Assembly: GCA_900312665.1 (NCBI GenBank)
Contig: ONZQ02000011.1
Span: 124,001-188,000 of the forward strand
DNA: 64,000 nucleotides
Origin: Cephalotrichum gorgonifer
Lineage: Eukaryota; Ascomycota; Sordariomycetes; Microascales; Microascaceae
Reading direction: 5' to 3'
Positions 1-9,493 of this stretch are shown piece after piece. Below the pieces are notes generated by a model. The model worked only from the letters and a program-made list of their open reading frames with translations. It searched no databases and was not told the origin of the DNA. The stretch's first letter is position 1; each line of letters opens with the position of its first letter. A program made the position numbers and the translations under genes.

Positions 1-898
1 CGAGCTCCGTGATCCTCCCTGCCAGGTCTCTCTTCCACTTGAAGGTCCCCTGCGGCGTGTCGACGGTATATCTGTCGCCCAAGCCGCTTTCCTTCACCTT
101 CACTGATTGGCCGCGGATGGTGAGGCGGGAGGTTCCCATCATGCTGATGACGGCTTCGCCGAGGTGAGGGGCAGCGGGGTTGTTGGTGGCTGGTGAGGAG
201 TAGTGCATCACGAGGTGGGGCTTGGAGCTGTTTCGTGTGAAGGTGTAGATGGCGGGTGCGCTGGGGTCGGAGGATGCGTGAACTGTCGTGGGACTGTCTT
301 TGGAGTCGCCGGAGCGGATGGTGGCGGCTTGCAGCGGTGGGGGGCTGGTGGAGTGGTGGGGGTGGGGAGGATAAGGGGTCGGACCACCATACGGAGATGG
401 TGCCTGTGGGCCCGGGAAGCCATAGGGCGCGGGGGGCTGAAGGGCGTTCGGTGCACCGTTGTAGGGCGTGGGAGCTTGGTACGAGTTCGGCGTGCCGTCG
501 TAGGGCGGAGGAGAGTGACTCGGAGGGCCAGAGGGGCTCGCTATAGGGGCGGGAGCGCTACCGTACGAAGCTGCTGGTCCGTGGGAGCTTATTGGCAGTT
601 GAGGAAACGGGCTCTGGGCCGGATGTGGCGCGCCGTATGGTACCGGTTCTCCGTAGGGTGCAGGCGCAGGTGGGTTCGGAGGGCGATACTGAATCGAAGC
701 ATCATAGTGTTGTGGAGGTCCCCCATATGAAGGTTGCGAGCTATAAGGCCGTGAGCCATAATGTGAGATCTGTTGTGGGCCATAAGTCTGTGAACCATAA
801 GCCTGCGGACTGTAGTAGTTGTTGGTGCTTTGTCCGTTTACCACGGCGTCCAACTTTGACTCCAGCCCCTTGAGCATCTGAGAGAATCGGCTGCTCAT
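1..898 (-). CDS. Proline/tyrosine-rich protein, partial (C-terminus off the left edge)
   Basis: An uninterrupted minus-strand frame runs from an ATG at 898 off the left edge, giving 299 residues with no stop. The first 22 residues look helical (MSSRFSQMLKGLESKLDAVV). Residues about 30-185 are low-complexity Pro/Tyr/Gly/Ser with repeated PYG, SYG and PPPY-like words, suggesting an intrinsically disordered segment. From about residue 195 the composition becomes ordinary, with alternating hydrophobic residues (IYTFTR, RLTIRGQSVKVKE, YTVDTPQGTFKWKRD). That part reads like a beta-rich fold and vaguely recalls the tubby-C-terminal-like domain found behind proline-rich tails in fungi. The coding frame is seen directly; the domain assignment is a guess. 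No function is claimed. Confidence 0.6.
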   Translation of the reverse strand, partial: MSSRFSQMLKGLESKLDAVVNGQSTNNYYSPQAYGSQTYGPQQISHYGSRPYSSQPSYGGPPQHYDASIQYRPPNPPAPAPYGEPVPYGAPHPAQSPFPQLPISSHGPAASYGSAPAPIASPSGPPSHSPPPYDGTPNSYQAPTPYNGAPNALQPPAPYGFPGPQAPSPYGGPTPYPPHPHHSTSPPPLQAATIRSGDSKDSPTTVHASSDPSAPAIYTFTRNSSKPHLVMHYSSPATNNPAAPHLGEAVISMMGTSRLTIRGQSVKVKESGLGDRYTVDTPQGTFKWKRDLAGRITEL

Positions 899-1762
899 CG
901 CGGATCAGTATTTGAGATATCAATAGAGTCAGTAGTGTACGCGGATCCAATCTGGATTAGAACAAAACGAAGAGCAAGAGATGGAGCACGTTGAATACTG
1001 GGGCCCTCTCTGAATATTTTATAGAAACCCTCTCCTCCACAGGGATGAATGGATTATACAACACCAGTGGTCGCGCCGTTTTTCCCCCTTTGGGCAGCGG
1101 GACGACTCCGCCACGCTTAGCCTTTTGAGGGGACAAGATTCGATGGGGTGTCCGCCACGTCCATCTCATTGGGGGGTCGCGACGTGGCAGTTCCACCACT
1201 GCGGGCCTGCGAGCTAATTGCCTAACCTGGAAATTTTCTCGCTTATCCTCTTTTTGTACTCGTGAAGCTTGTTTCAAGTGGCTGTGTTAGCGAGACGAAA
1301 TACCTGAGGACCTCCCACTTCCGGATTGGTATATCAGCGTGCTGCGAGCACCGCCCGGGCTCCCTGGCCGCCGTTAACTGGTCTCTATATGAGAAGAAAA
1401 GGGCAGGGTAAAAGTACTTGTGTTATGGAGTAAGCTCAGGACCCTCCCATCGCCACTACTCGTCCAGCAAAATTCCGAGCATCGCGCCGGCCTCTGGCGA
1501 GTGGAACGGCCTTTATGCCCACTGGCTTACGACCTTCCATGCACTGCGTAATAATCCCTTGGGACCTCGCCGCTGCACTGTGCCACCATTCCTTCTAATC
1601 AAAGTGCGGGGACGAAGGTACCGGGAGTATTTCCTCGCATCTTGAACCTGACGCACTTGTCCTCCGCACCTATCTCACTTGTCCGGCACTATACTCTAAT
1701 TCCGCGTCCCATTCCATCTCACCATTTTAACATCAAGCAACAGCCCCTTCACGAAGCATATA
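899..1762. other. Intergenic, no gene seen
   Basis: Only short overlapping frames on both strands, none with recognisable protein character. It separates the start of the left-edge gene from the start of a decayed phosphotransferase gene, so it probably holds the promoter of the former. I see no tRNA, long repeat or transposon terminus. Confidence 0.5.
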
Positions 1763-3177
1763 ATGCCGCAGAGGTTCTTTGAATGCTCAGTGTCGGGGCG
1801 CGGAAGAGCGAGTGCTTGCAGTTGGCGCCGGGTGCGATTTTTGCAGCAGCCACTTCTGTGGAGTTCATCTGTCTCAGGATTTCCACAAGTGTAGCACCGG
1901 GGTAAGCGTTTCTCAGACATATGCAACTTTACTTTCGCATTGTTATATGAAGGACCTGAATGATGCAGCTTATAATGCGCTCATGGCCGCTAAAATCGGC
2001 CGCCTTCGCGCTCAGATCAACGAGAAGGCAGGCTGCGAACTTGCTTCCAACCTGAACGATGGTAAACGTTGCACTATCGAGTACCCTTCAAACATTTTTG
2101 GCCTAGGCGCTCTTACGGGGTGTGCCAACTACCGCGCTCGCGTCCGCTTCGGTAATGGATCTCCGTCGTGGCTAATGAGAGTGCCGCGGGTTACAGGCTT
2201 TGTCGTCGGGCTCCCCGCGCCGAATGCCTAATCCGCAGCGAGTATGCAACCCTGAAATTCCTGGAGACTACCGCATGACCGGCACCACGGGACTTCTCAT
2301 TCGGCATCCCGTCGCAAGGTACCGACCATGGTATCGGGGTCTGTTTTCTTCTTATGGAGGAGTTGTCAGGCAAGCCGTGGGATGATCAAGGAGACGGCGC
2401 CAAAGTTCGGAAGAGTCTCGCCGATATAGTTTCAGAGCTAGAGAAACACCCATTCAATAAAGCAGGGTCCTATATGTCGAGTCTCGCGACGACCTACCAT
2501 TGGTCTCTGCTATGGCCAGCGATAGGTTCGTCTGTCTTAACCCCTCCGGGCCATTCGATACTTCCACAGAGTATTATACGGCCTGGGCGGCTCAGTACCT
2601 GGTGTTGATTGCGGACGGTCAGCTCTACCCCCAGTTTCCCACCGAAGCCTACCTGGTCTATCGCTTCCCCCAAGACAATGCGACCCAGCTGTCCGACTCC
2701 GAGAACAAGTTCTCTCTGAAACATGTTGATGATAAGGGCGACCACCCGATGTTTGACTAAAACCTAAATATTACTAGCATCATCGATTGGCAGATGGCAC
2801 GTATCGTTCCTCGTCGGGAGGCATTTGCGCTACTCTTTGTGTCCGCCGACATGGGATCGCTTTGCGATGGTATTGTCTCGCTTAGTACAAATGACGTTGC
2901 GTTAGGCAACGCCCTACGCGAGAAGGGAAAAGGACTGGTGAGCTATACAAGAGATGAGAAGGTGAGAAGATTCTTCTGGGGTTTGGGGCTCGAGTCCAAG
3001 TAGGACTACGCGTTACTATTATCAAATGCCATCCTTCAGGTCTTCGGGGTTGAACAGGGGTGGGATGACTGGAAAGAGGTGGCTTTGAAGCGGTATGAGG
3101 GAGATGAGCGCCTACAGGCTCTTGTGGAAGAGTCTTTAGGGAATAAGCATAGGGAACTGACTGCGAATGATGTATAA
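1763..3177 (+). pseudogene. Decayed zinc-finger plus aminoglycoside-phosphotransferase-like gene
   Basis: Pieces of one protein are spread over all three forward frames. The piece from ATG 1763 has the start MPQRFFEC. Frame three (about 1785-2228) carries a Cys/His cluster (CDFCSSHFCGVH, then DFHKC) like the N-terminal zinc-finger of a common fungal phosphotransferase family. Frame two (2228-2490) carries LIRSEYATLKFLE and the kinase-hinge-like FLLMEELSGKPW. Frame one (about 2500-3177) carries KHVDDKGDHPMFD and IIDWQMARIVP, the usual APH catalytic and metal-binding neighbourhood. Lesions I can place are frameshifts near 1790, 2228 and 2490 and in-frame stops at 2276-2278, 2758-2760 and 3001-3003. 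The TGA at 2276 would be an Arg CGA with one C-to-T change, and the TAG at 3001 could likewise come from CAG, as expected of repeat-induced point mutation or simple decay. Family order is known; pseudogene status follows from the lesions. Confidence 0.8.
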
Positions 3178-3256
3178 AGCTACAGTAGTTGCACTCCATG
3201 GGAACGTGTGTCGCGCTCCTAACCCTTCAACCCCTGACATCTAACCCGTGGGTTTC

Positions 3257-4408
3257 TTAAAGCAAGAACTTGACCTCGCTGAACTGATCGCTAGGCCCCT
3301 CAAGCAATCCTTCCCCCTCATCCTCAAAAACAAAATCGACAAAGTCGGACAAGTACTCGCGCAGGACTTCCGCCACCCTGGATCCTAGTATCCTCCCAAG
3401 CAAAACCTCAATGTGAAGATCCTCGTCATCTCTAAGTCCGTAGACATCCCCTATGATGGACCAGTCGACCAAACTCCAGTGCAGCGAGCCCTCCAGATTC
3501 AACTCCCGGATCCAAGTCCCGCGAGGCTGTGTGGCGGTTATGAACCTGTCCCATGACTCTAAGGCAGAAGCGGAAGAGTTGTTATTCTCCGATCCTAGAA
3601 TAAAGAACGGACGTTCCACTCCGTCCGATACGACCGGCCCGTACAATGCCCCGTCCAAGTTGACGCCCCCGGCAACCCGGTTATCCTTAGCCACGGCCAC
3701 TGCTGAAGCAGCCCCGCCGAAGGAGTGACCTATGGCGATGACCGAGTTGGCATCAGTGAAGCCTAGCGAGTCGAGAACAAGGGTCACGTCCGCCGCCCGG
3801 GCATCGAGGAACGGCAACAAGGCGTCTTCGCTGACCTCCCCTAGTTCTGTGCTAGGAATGATAGTCCCATCGGGAAACTCAACGATGTTGGCATCGTATG
3901 GGTGGTCCATGACGACCACGTTGTAGCCCATGCCCGCGATGTGCTGCGCGAAGCCCGAATAATCGAGGCGAGAAGCGTTGAGGCCAGGCCCGAAAAGGAT
4001 TGTTGGGAACAACGCCTCGGTATACCCAGCTCCGCCGTTGTAATCCCCTACCTCGCAGCAGATCTCCAGCTCAGTGTCGGCAAAGAGGCCCCGAGGCCAT
4101 GCGCCCTCTCCACCCAACAAAACATCGAGGAATTCTTCCAGCTGGTCGTCCTTCGAGGTGGCGACTATCTCCGACATATAGGGCACTCTGCAGATCTCCA
4201 GACACTCGGATATCGGAACTGGGGCAAAAGTCGAGATCATGAGACGCCTCACGTGAGTCTCATTGAACGGATCAGGTCGATCCGGGTCCGTCAGCTCGAC
4301 GGATTCCCATGTCACCCGGAATGGTGTGTCCGGCACTGGGAACACGGTGGCCGTGGCAAGTTTGAGAAGGCCGGAGGCGGCGAACAGATTGAGCGTCCAC
4401 GCCACCAT
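3257..4408 (-). CDS. Secreted PAF-acetylhydrolase-like alpha/beta hydrolase
   Basis: A single-exon frame of 383 residues from ATG 4408; the open frame extends 10 codons further, but only from a TTG. The first 25 residues (MVAWTLNLFAASGLLKLATA) look like a signal peptide, so the product is probably secreted or vacuolar. The nucleophile elbow GHSFGG puts the catalytic Ser at residue 229. NLDGALYG gives Asp 252, and GSLHWSLVD gives His 310, in the order expected of the platelet-activating-factor acetylhydrolase (phospholipase A2 group VII) family. GPGLNASRLDYSGF upstream fits the oxyanion-region loop. Members hydrolyse short or oxidised sn-2 acyl chains of phospholipids, but fungal homologues are little characterised and other esterase substrates are possible. 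It is convergent with the phosphotransferase pseudogene, 79 bases away. No intron is needed. Confidence 0.82.
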   Translation of the reverse strand: MVAWTLNLFAASGLLKLATATVFPVPDTPFRVTWESVELTDPDRPDPFNETHVRRLMISTFAPVPISECLEICRVPYMSEIVATSKDDQLEEFLDVLLGGEGAWPRGLFADTELEICCEVGDYNGGAGYTEALFPTILFGPGLNASRLDYSGFAQHIAGMGYNVVVMDHPYDANIVEFPDGTIIPSTELGEVSEDALLPFLDARAADVTLVLDSLGFTDANSVIAIGHSFGGAASAVAVAKDNRVAGGVNLDGALYGPVVSDGVERPFFILGSENNNSSASALESWDRFITATQPRGTWIRELNLEGSLHWSLVDWSIIGDVYGLRDDEDLHIEVLLGRILGSRVAEVLREYLSDFVDFVFEDEGEGLLEGPSDQFSEVKFLL

Positions 4409-6033
4409 ACTGTAAGATATATTGGCAAGTTTGAACAAAAGCTAAGTTAATTCAGACGTGGAGGGAATGGATGTGACTCTGGTAAGAGCGTGAAGAGGCA
4501 ACCCCCGGTTCCGCTGGATATTATTTGCGTATGACAGCCTTTTAGGCTCACTTCATTACCTGCGCCACAGTATAATACCTGCAAGCACGTTCAAACATTT
4601 ATACTTGTCTGAACCTCTGGGGTATGCCTCGTATTCGCGGATTTTCCCCAATCCTGTCTCACCGCCCGTGAGGCGGATAGGGTACATTGCAAAAGCTGAC
4701 TGGAATAACAATACATCTGACAATTGATTTGCGGGGAATAGCCTGACCGCTGGGATCGCCGTATTCTTATTTCGTAAATCAAGTAATTGAAGGAGCTGAA
4801 ACCATGGTAACGGCTTATTGACAGCCTTGGCACACGTCTTACCCCAAGTGCCGCTTTCCATCAACCTATCATGTTGCCGTCCCTTTCCATGCTGTATGTA
4901 GAAAACAGAATCCCGCCTTGTTCCCAACAAAAATATTGCATGAGTCGTACCCCTATTCGGCCCTTTCTCTAGGTAGCCAGCTTACAACTCGCTTCCCGAC
5001 ACTGGGTAGGGCGGATCTGACCAATTCCACTCAATTAAGCGCCTCGTTTGCGGCTCTCCCAACTATCATCAGGCGCTGCCTTGGGTAGTCCTTCATCTAG
5101 TCTACTAGGGGGTAATAGAAGTAGGACGGCATCGCCAATAAGTAAAAGGGAGAACCCTCCCCCTTTCTTTCGACTCGTATTACCGAGTCCTCAAGTAGGG
5201 TTGCCCTCCTACCCATGCCGATGGATGAAGCCGCCCTGGTCATGTAAGTGATACGATGGTATTACATACCCACCCTCACTCACCCAGATCTACCGCTTGC
5301 AATGTATCGGAGATCTCTGTATTAACTAGGCAATATTCATTTAATTCATGAAGACTTTGCTTTGAAACCTACCGTTAGAGACGCACAGGCGTAGCTTTTC
5401 GGGGCAGCTCAGATCATTTCCTTACCCTTAACGTAGTATGAGTGGGACGCCACGGGTGCGAATTCATGTACATCGTATCAAGATAACTGTGTTGGCCGCT
5501 GCGCTTCTGAGTTTGACAGAGCTCCCGGATTATGAGCGCCGCGAGAATTCCAAGGTTGAAAAATGCCCCGGGACAGGTGCGATACTCCAGGTCAGAGGTC
5601 GGCATCTCCCTCCGTGGGAGTCGAAATCACCTATGATGACGCCATCGGTTGCGGAGCTCACCTCGGCCAGAAACTTGGAGATGTGCTATTTGGTGACTAG
5701 TACTAGTGGCGAGCCCTTCACCTTGCTCTCAAGTCACGGGAAGCAGCGATCGTGCAATTGAGCTGGCAAACGGCGAGCAGGACTGTGAGACAGGAATCAA
5801 GATGAAGGTGGTTCACTACCATACACAATTACGGCTGACATGTTGGCTCTTGGGACCCACAACAACTCTAGTCAGAGAAAAGACTCAAGATTTGAAGTCT
5901 TTTGAATGAAAGCAACTGTCTGCGGTATCTTCTTGACCACGTACCACATCAACCCAACTCTAAAATATACCTACAACCGTATTCTATATAATCCACATCA
6001 ATGAGGATTTCCAGCTTTGGAGCTATTGTAAAC
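4409..6033. other. Intergenic, no gene seen
   Basis: About 1.6 kb with short frames only. A minus-strand frame at 5414-5605 contains RTCPGAFFNL, which faintly resembles the heme-binding tail of a cytochrome P450, but the neighbouring sequence does not continue as a P450 in any frame, so I do not annotate it. The region should hold the promoter of the 3257-4408 gene on one side and the terminator of the 6034-7380 gene on the other. Confidence 0.45.
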
Positions 6034-7380
6034 TCACTTATCCGTCAGAAGCTCGTCGGCGAGAATGTTCTGCATCTCCTCCAAGTACACCTGGATATCC
6101 TTTGGGTCTTCATATCCATCATTGAAGCTGTACACAAGCCGGAGCTGGTCCCGGAAGGTGTAGAGGAAAAGCATGCTCATACCCAGAATGATGTCCACGC
6201 CCAGTTGCAGGTCCAGAACCTTGGTTCCACCGGCATACTCCCGCTGCACGTAGCGCTCAGCGATCCCAAGGTTACTACTAACCAGAGCATCCCTGGGCAC
6301 GGGGCTGGCGAGAAATTCGGGCGTCTGGATGACGCCGCACACAGAGCGCATGTAGTGGTCTCTGAGTTCCATCAGCTCCGGGTTGTTCCGGTACGAGATC
6401 TGATAGTACTCGTGCAGCGATCTAGCTATGTCCCAGAAAGAGGCGGGGAGGCCAATCCTGTAAGGTAGAGGCGCATAGTAGACGGAGACGGCATGCTTGC
6501 TGGAACTGTACGGCTCTGGCAGATACCGACGGAGATCGAACTGAGTCATAGACACGTACTCGGACATCTTGGAGTCGGGGGTTGCGTGCTTGACAACGGC
6601 AGCTACGTACGCGGCATGCACGGCGGCGGTCACAGTGACGCCCTGGTCATTGCAACTCTGGACCAGGGCCGCCGTGGTATCAGCGGAGATTACCACCTCT
6701 GTGTTCTGGCACTTGCCGGCGGGCGCGGTCCCTACCCTGGAGGCTGGTCCGACGCCGGGGACATTCGTGAGCCAGCTAATGAGAATCTCTGTTGCCTTGT
6801 AGCTCTTCTCCTTTGTCGGCTGCTCCGGGAAGCCCAGAACCTCCCCCATCGCAGGGGCCAGCCTAGCCGGCTCGTCGCCGAACTGAGTGTCCTCGGCCGG
6901 GGACGCCAGGGCGCTGAGGTAGGAGTGCCAAAGGAGTAGCACGCCGGTGCCATCGATGCAGTGGTGATGGCCGCGGAAGACGAGCTCCGAGGACTTGGGT
7001 AGGTAGTGCATGGTAGCTTCGCAGATAGGTTTGTCGGTGACATCCTGGTGCAATTCCAAGGCGTCAGACGCAGATGAAACGATGAATGTCGCCGCCAGCC
7101 ATTCCTGTATCGCTGTCTCATCTGGGACCTCGTAAATCTTGTTCAGGCCCTCGAAGGTGGCAGCGATCTGGGGCTGCTCGTGACGTAGCTGTCTCCAGGC
7201 ACGCCGGAGGGAGGTCTCGGCATCGGGGGAGTCCGGCTCGAGCCTAACCTTGGAGAAGAGAGTGTAGTGCTCCCGTCCGTCGCAGAAGCCGCTGGTGATG
7301 TTGCCCATGACGGCAAAGTAGCTTTCCAGGCCATCCATTGGACGCTCCCAACGACTTTCCGACACCTTTGTCCAGCCCAT
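6034..7380 (-). CDS. Tri3-like O-acyltransferase (condensation-domain fold)
   Basis: A single-exon frame of 448 residues from ATG 7380. GHHHCIDG at residues 137-144 supplies the HHxxxD active site (His138, His139, Asp143) of the chloramphenicol-acetyltransferase/condensation/BAHD superfamily. The opening (MGWTKVSESRWERP, then LESYFAVMG) and the overall size resemble the fungal 15-O-acetyltransferase family named after Tri3 of trichothecene producers. Such enzymes use acyl-CoA to acylate hydroxyl groups of secondary metabolites. No other trichothecene gene is present, so the substrate is unknown and the name indicates fold only. The DFGWG-like motif of true BAHD enzymes is not obvious. The gene lies 11 kb from the flavin monooxygenase and 17 kb from the NRPS, separated by the HET and NACHT genes, so a link to the siderophore genes is unproven. 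Confidence 0.8.
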   Translation of the reverse strand: MGWTKVSESRWERPMDGLESYFAVMGNITSGFCDGREHYTLFSKVRLEPDSPDAETSLRRAWRQLRHEQPQIAATFEGLNKIYEVPDETAIQEWLAATFIVSSASDALELHQDVTDKPICEATMHYLPKSSELVFRGHHHCIDGTGVLLLWHSYLSALASPAEDTQFGDEPARLAPAMGEVLGFPEQPTKEKSYKATEILISWLTNVPGVGPASRVGTAPAGKCQNTEVVISADTTAALVQSCNDQGVTVTAAVHAAYVAAVVKHATPDSKMSEYVSMTQFDLRRYLPEPYSSSKHAVSVYYAPLPYRIGLPASFWDIARSLHEYYQISYRNNPELMELRDHYMRSVCGVIQTPEFLASPVPRDALVSSNLGIAERYVQREYAGGTKVLDLQLGVDIILGMSMLFLYTFRDQLRLVYSFNDGYEDPKDIQVYLEEMQNILADELLTDK

Positions 7381-9493
7381 TGTGACGGCCCGGGGATACT
7401 GCAGGGGATGAGTGGATGACAGACGGTAATAACTGACTAGCTGGTGAGGAGAGGGTGGTTAAGAAGACGATTTTGGGCAGAAATGCTTTAGACGAAGCCG
7501 TGACACAGGGAAGAAGAAGAAGAAAATCTAGTATATCGTTGGATATTGGTGAGTTATCCTGTGCCACCATAACTACCATGAGGAGAGCAACTCAAAATAC
7601 TATATATACTGGGACAAAACAAACTGCGCCTTCTTGACTGTCATCCTGTACTCCCCATCGCCACAATCTGTCACAGGACATCGAGCTCTAAATAGCCGCC
7701 CCACGCGCCAGAGGTGGACAAGGGTATAAAAATAGCCGTATCCTATCTGAGGCTCCTTTCACACCACACAAACCTAACGCAAGCAGGCACAATGCGGCCC
7801 ACGCAAGGGAGCAGGCATGTGGGATGCAGGATGTGGAAGCCCATATACGAGAGGCCCCACATGATAGAGCGCGGAGACTGTGAGCCCCGCGCAAAATGTA
7901 CATAGGAGATAGAGAGATACTGTGTGAAAGAAAGAGTGCACAGCTCTCCACGTGAACACTGATTCATTCTCTCTCTGGCGAGCTCCCTTGGGCAGGATTG
8001 GGTTAGATGTAGCTAACCTAACGTGGATCTACGCCTTCCGTTCGGACGAATGGAAGACGGGGATGTGTGAATGTGCTATCATTTTAGACGTCATATGCTT
8101 GAAGGGTTATCTCGTATTTGTCCATGTCGTCGTGGTCCAAAGGAATGAGTGGGGAGGTGGCTTAATGATGCCCGTATTCAGGGACGGGAGTGGGGCCATT
8201 CAGCAGATAATGCATATCCTTTCTTAGATGAGTCTGGAAGGATTTTGCGCAAAACATGGGCTGGAGCGTCAAAAGTTCCAACACGGGATCAGCTGAAGTC
8301 AAAAGAAGGGGGGCCTGATAGGCCTTAAGTGCAAGAAAAGCAAATGAGCACTTGTCGCCGAGCCTCCGGGCCGGGCTCCTCCGAACCGCCGCTCTGGGAG
8401 GCATGTCCGGCTTATTCGCCCTTCACCGGCTCAGTATTAATCACTTAAATATATCACGGTTATATATGATAGGCAGTGGGCCATACGGATCATTATATCC
8501 TTGAGAATCGAGGAAATGAGCTAGGTATTCTTCTTCCTCCTTCTTGAACTATCTGAATTCCTCCGGTCACCTCACTTACACGTGAAATGAGGAGCCCCGC
8601 ACCATGGGGTGGACTATTTAGTGCCTCAGGAACGCAGGAGAATGCGGGCTAAAGAGGGCGTATACCACACCATGCCATCAAAGTCGCACCATGCAGTTCC
8701 TTCCCAGTGGAAATTGTTACACAGGTGATTAAGGTGGTGGTGGCTACTCCCGAAATACAATATGATGAGAAGTCTATCGTTTGGAATTGTAAATTGAACT
8801 TTCAGCAAGTTGAAGGGGCCAGCCCTGCGGCGTGAATATGTAAGTAGGGCAATGTAGAAGCCCACTTAAACAGTTTTAGATTCTCTAGTCTAGTCCTCCA
8901 TGTTTGCTCACTGACGTGGCACCTGCATTTAACGGGATGAGACTGGGGGAGTAGTAATATGGTGGACCCGGGGTAGTTGAGGTGACGGGGTTTGAATCTT
9001 CTCTGGCCTACTCCGTAGAGGTGTGGGATTCCTGTCATCCGACTAGCCAGCGCATTGCTTTCTGCGTGCTAGGGACCGACCACCTTATCTCTGCTCCCCC
9101 TCTCGTTGGAGTGCGTGCAGTACACTTGGACTTGGCCCCGGCAAAGGGGCGTAAGACAAGTAAAGTCACGTGAAGCTAAGGTAGGATATCCCCGGATGAG
9201 GCTCTGCAAGTACTATGCGTTGGTTGTGTAAGTATTGTCCGCATGGCTGGTAAGTACTGCACTTACGGGGCGGCCTGTGCGGTCTCGAAATTATTATGTA
9301 GACTGCAGAGCGAGCATGCTACCAATTACTGAACTATACTTACACTACCCTCCCCCACTACACCCCTATTGTCTCCGGGGTACATTAAAGTGGCTGTGTC
9401 CTATCAGTCCGCGTTGCGATGCGCTTCAATGATTAGGCCCGCCTTCAGTAATTCTTCGGCGTGTTTTTTCTCGCAAGGTCGGGTGGGAAAGGC
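7381..9493. other. Intergenic between two divergent genes, no gene seen
   Basis: About 2.1 kb between the start of the acyltransferase gene and the start of the HET gene. It contains AT-rich stretches (8430-8790) and a TATA-like word (GGTATAAAAATAG near 7721). Short frames lack protein-like composition. It presumably contains the two promoters. Confidence 0.45.

Noticed and set aside
4556..4930. Minus-strand frame of 124 codons between the PAF-acetylhydrolase-like and acyltransferase genes
   Set aside because: No recognisable domain, and composition is like neighbouring non-coding DNA.
5414..5605. Cytochrome P450-like heme motif (RTCPG) on the minus strand
   Set aside because: The match is a few residues long and neither side continues as a P450 in any frame.
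9461..9493. Upstream extension of the HET frame
   Set aside because: The open frame starts at a GTG; the first in-frame ATG is 9494, which I used.
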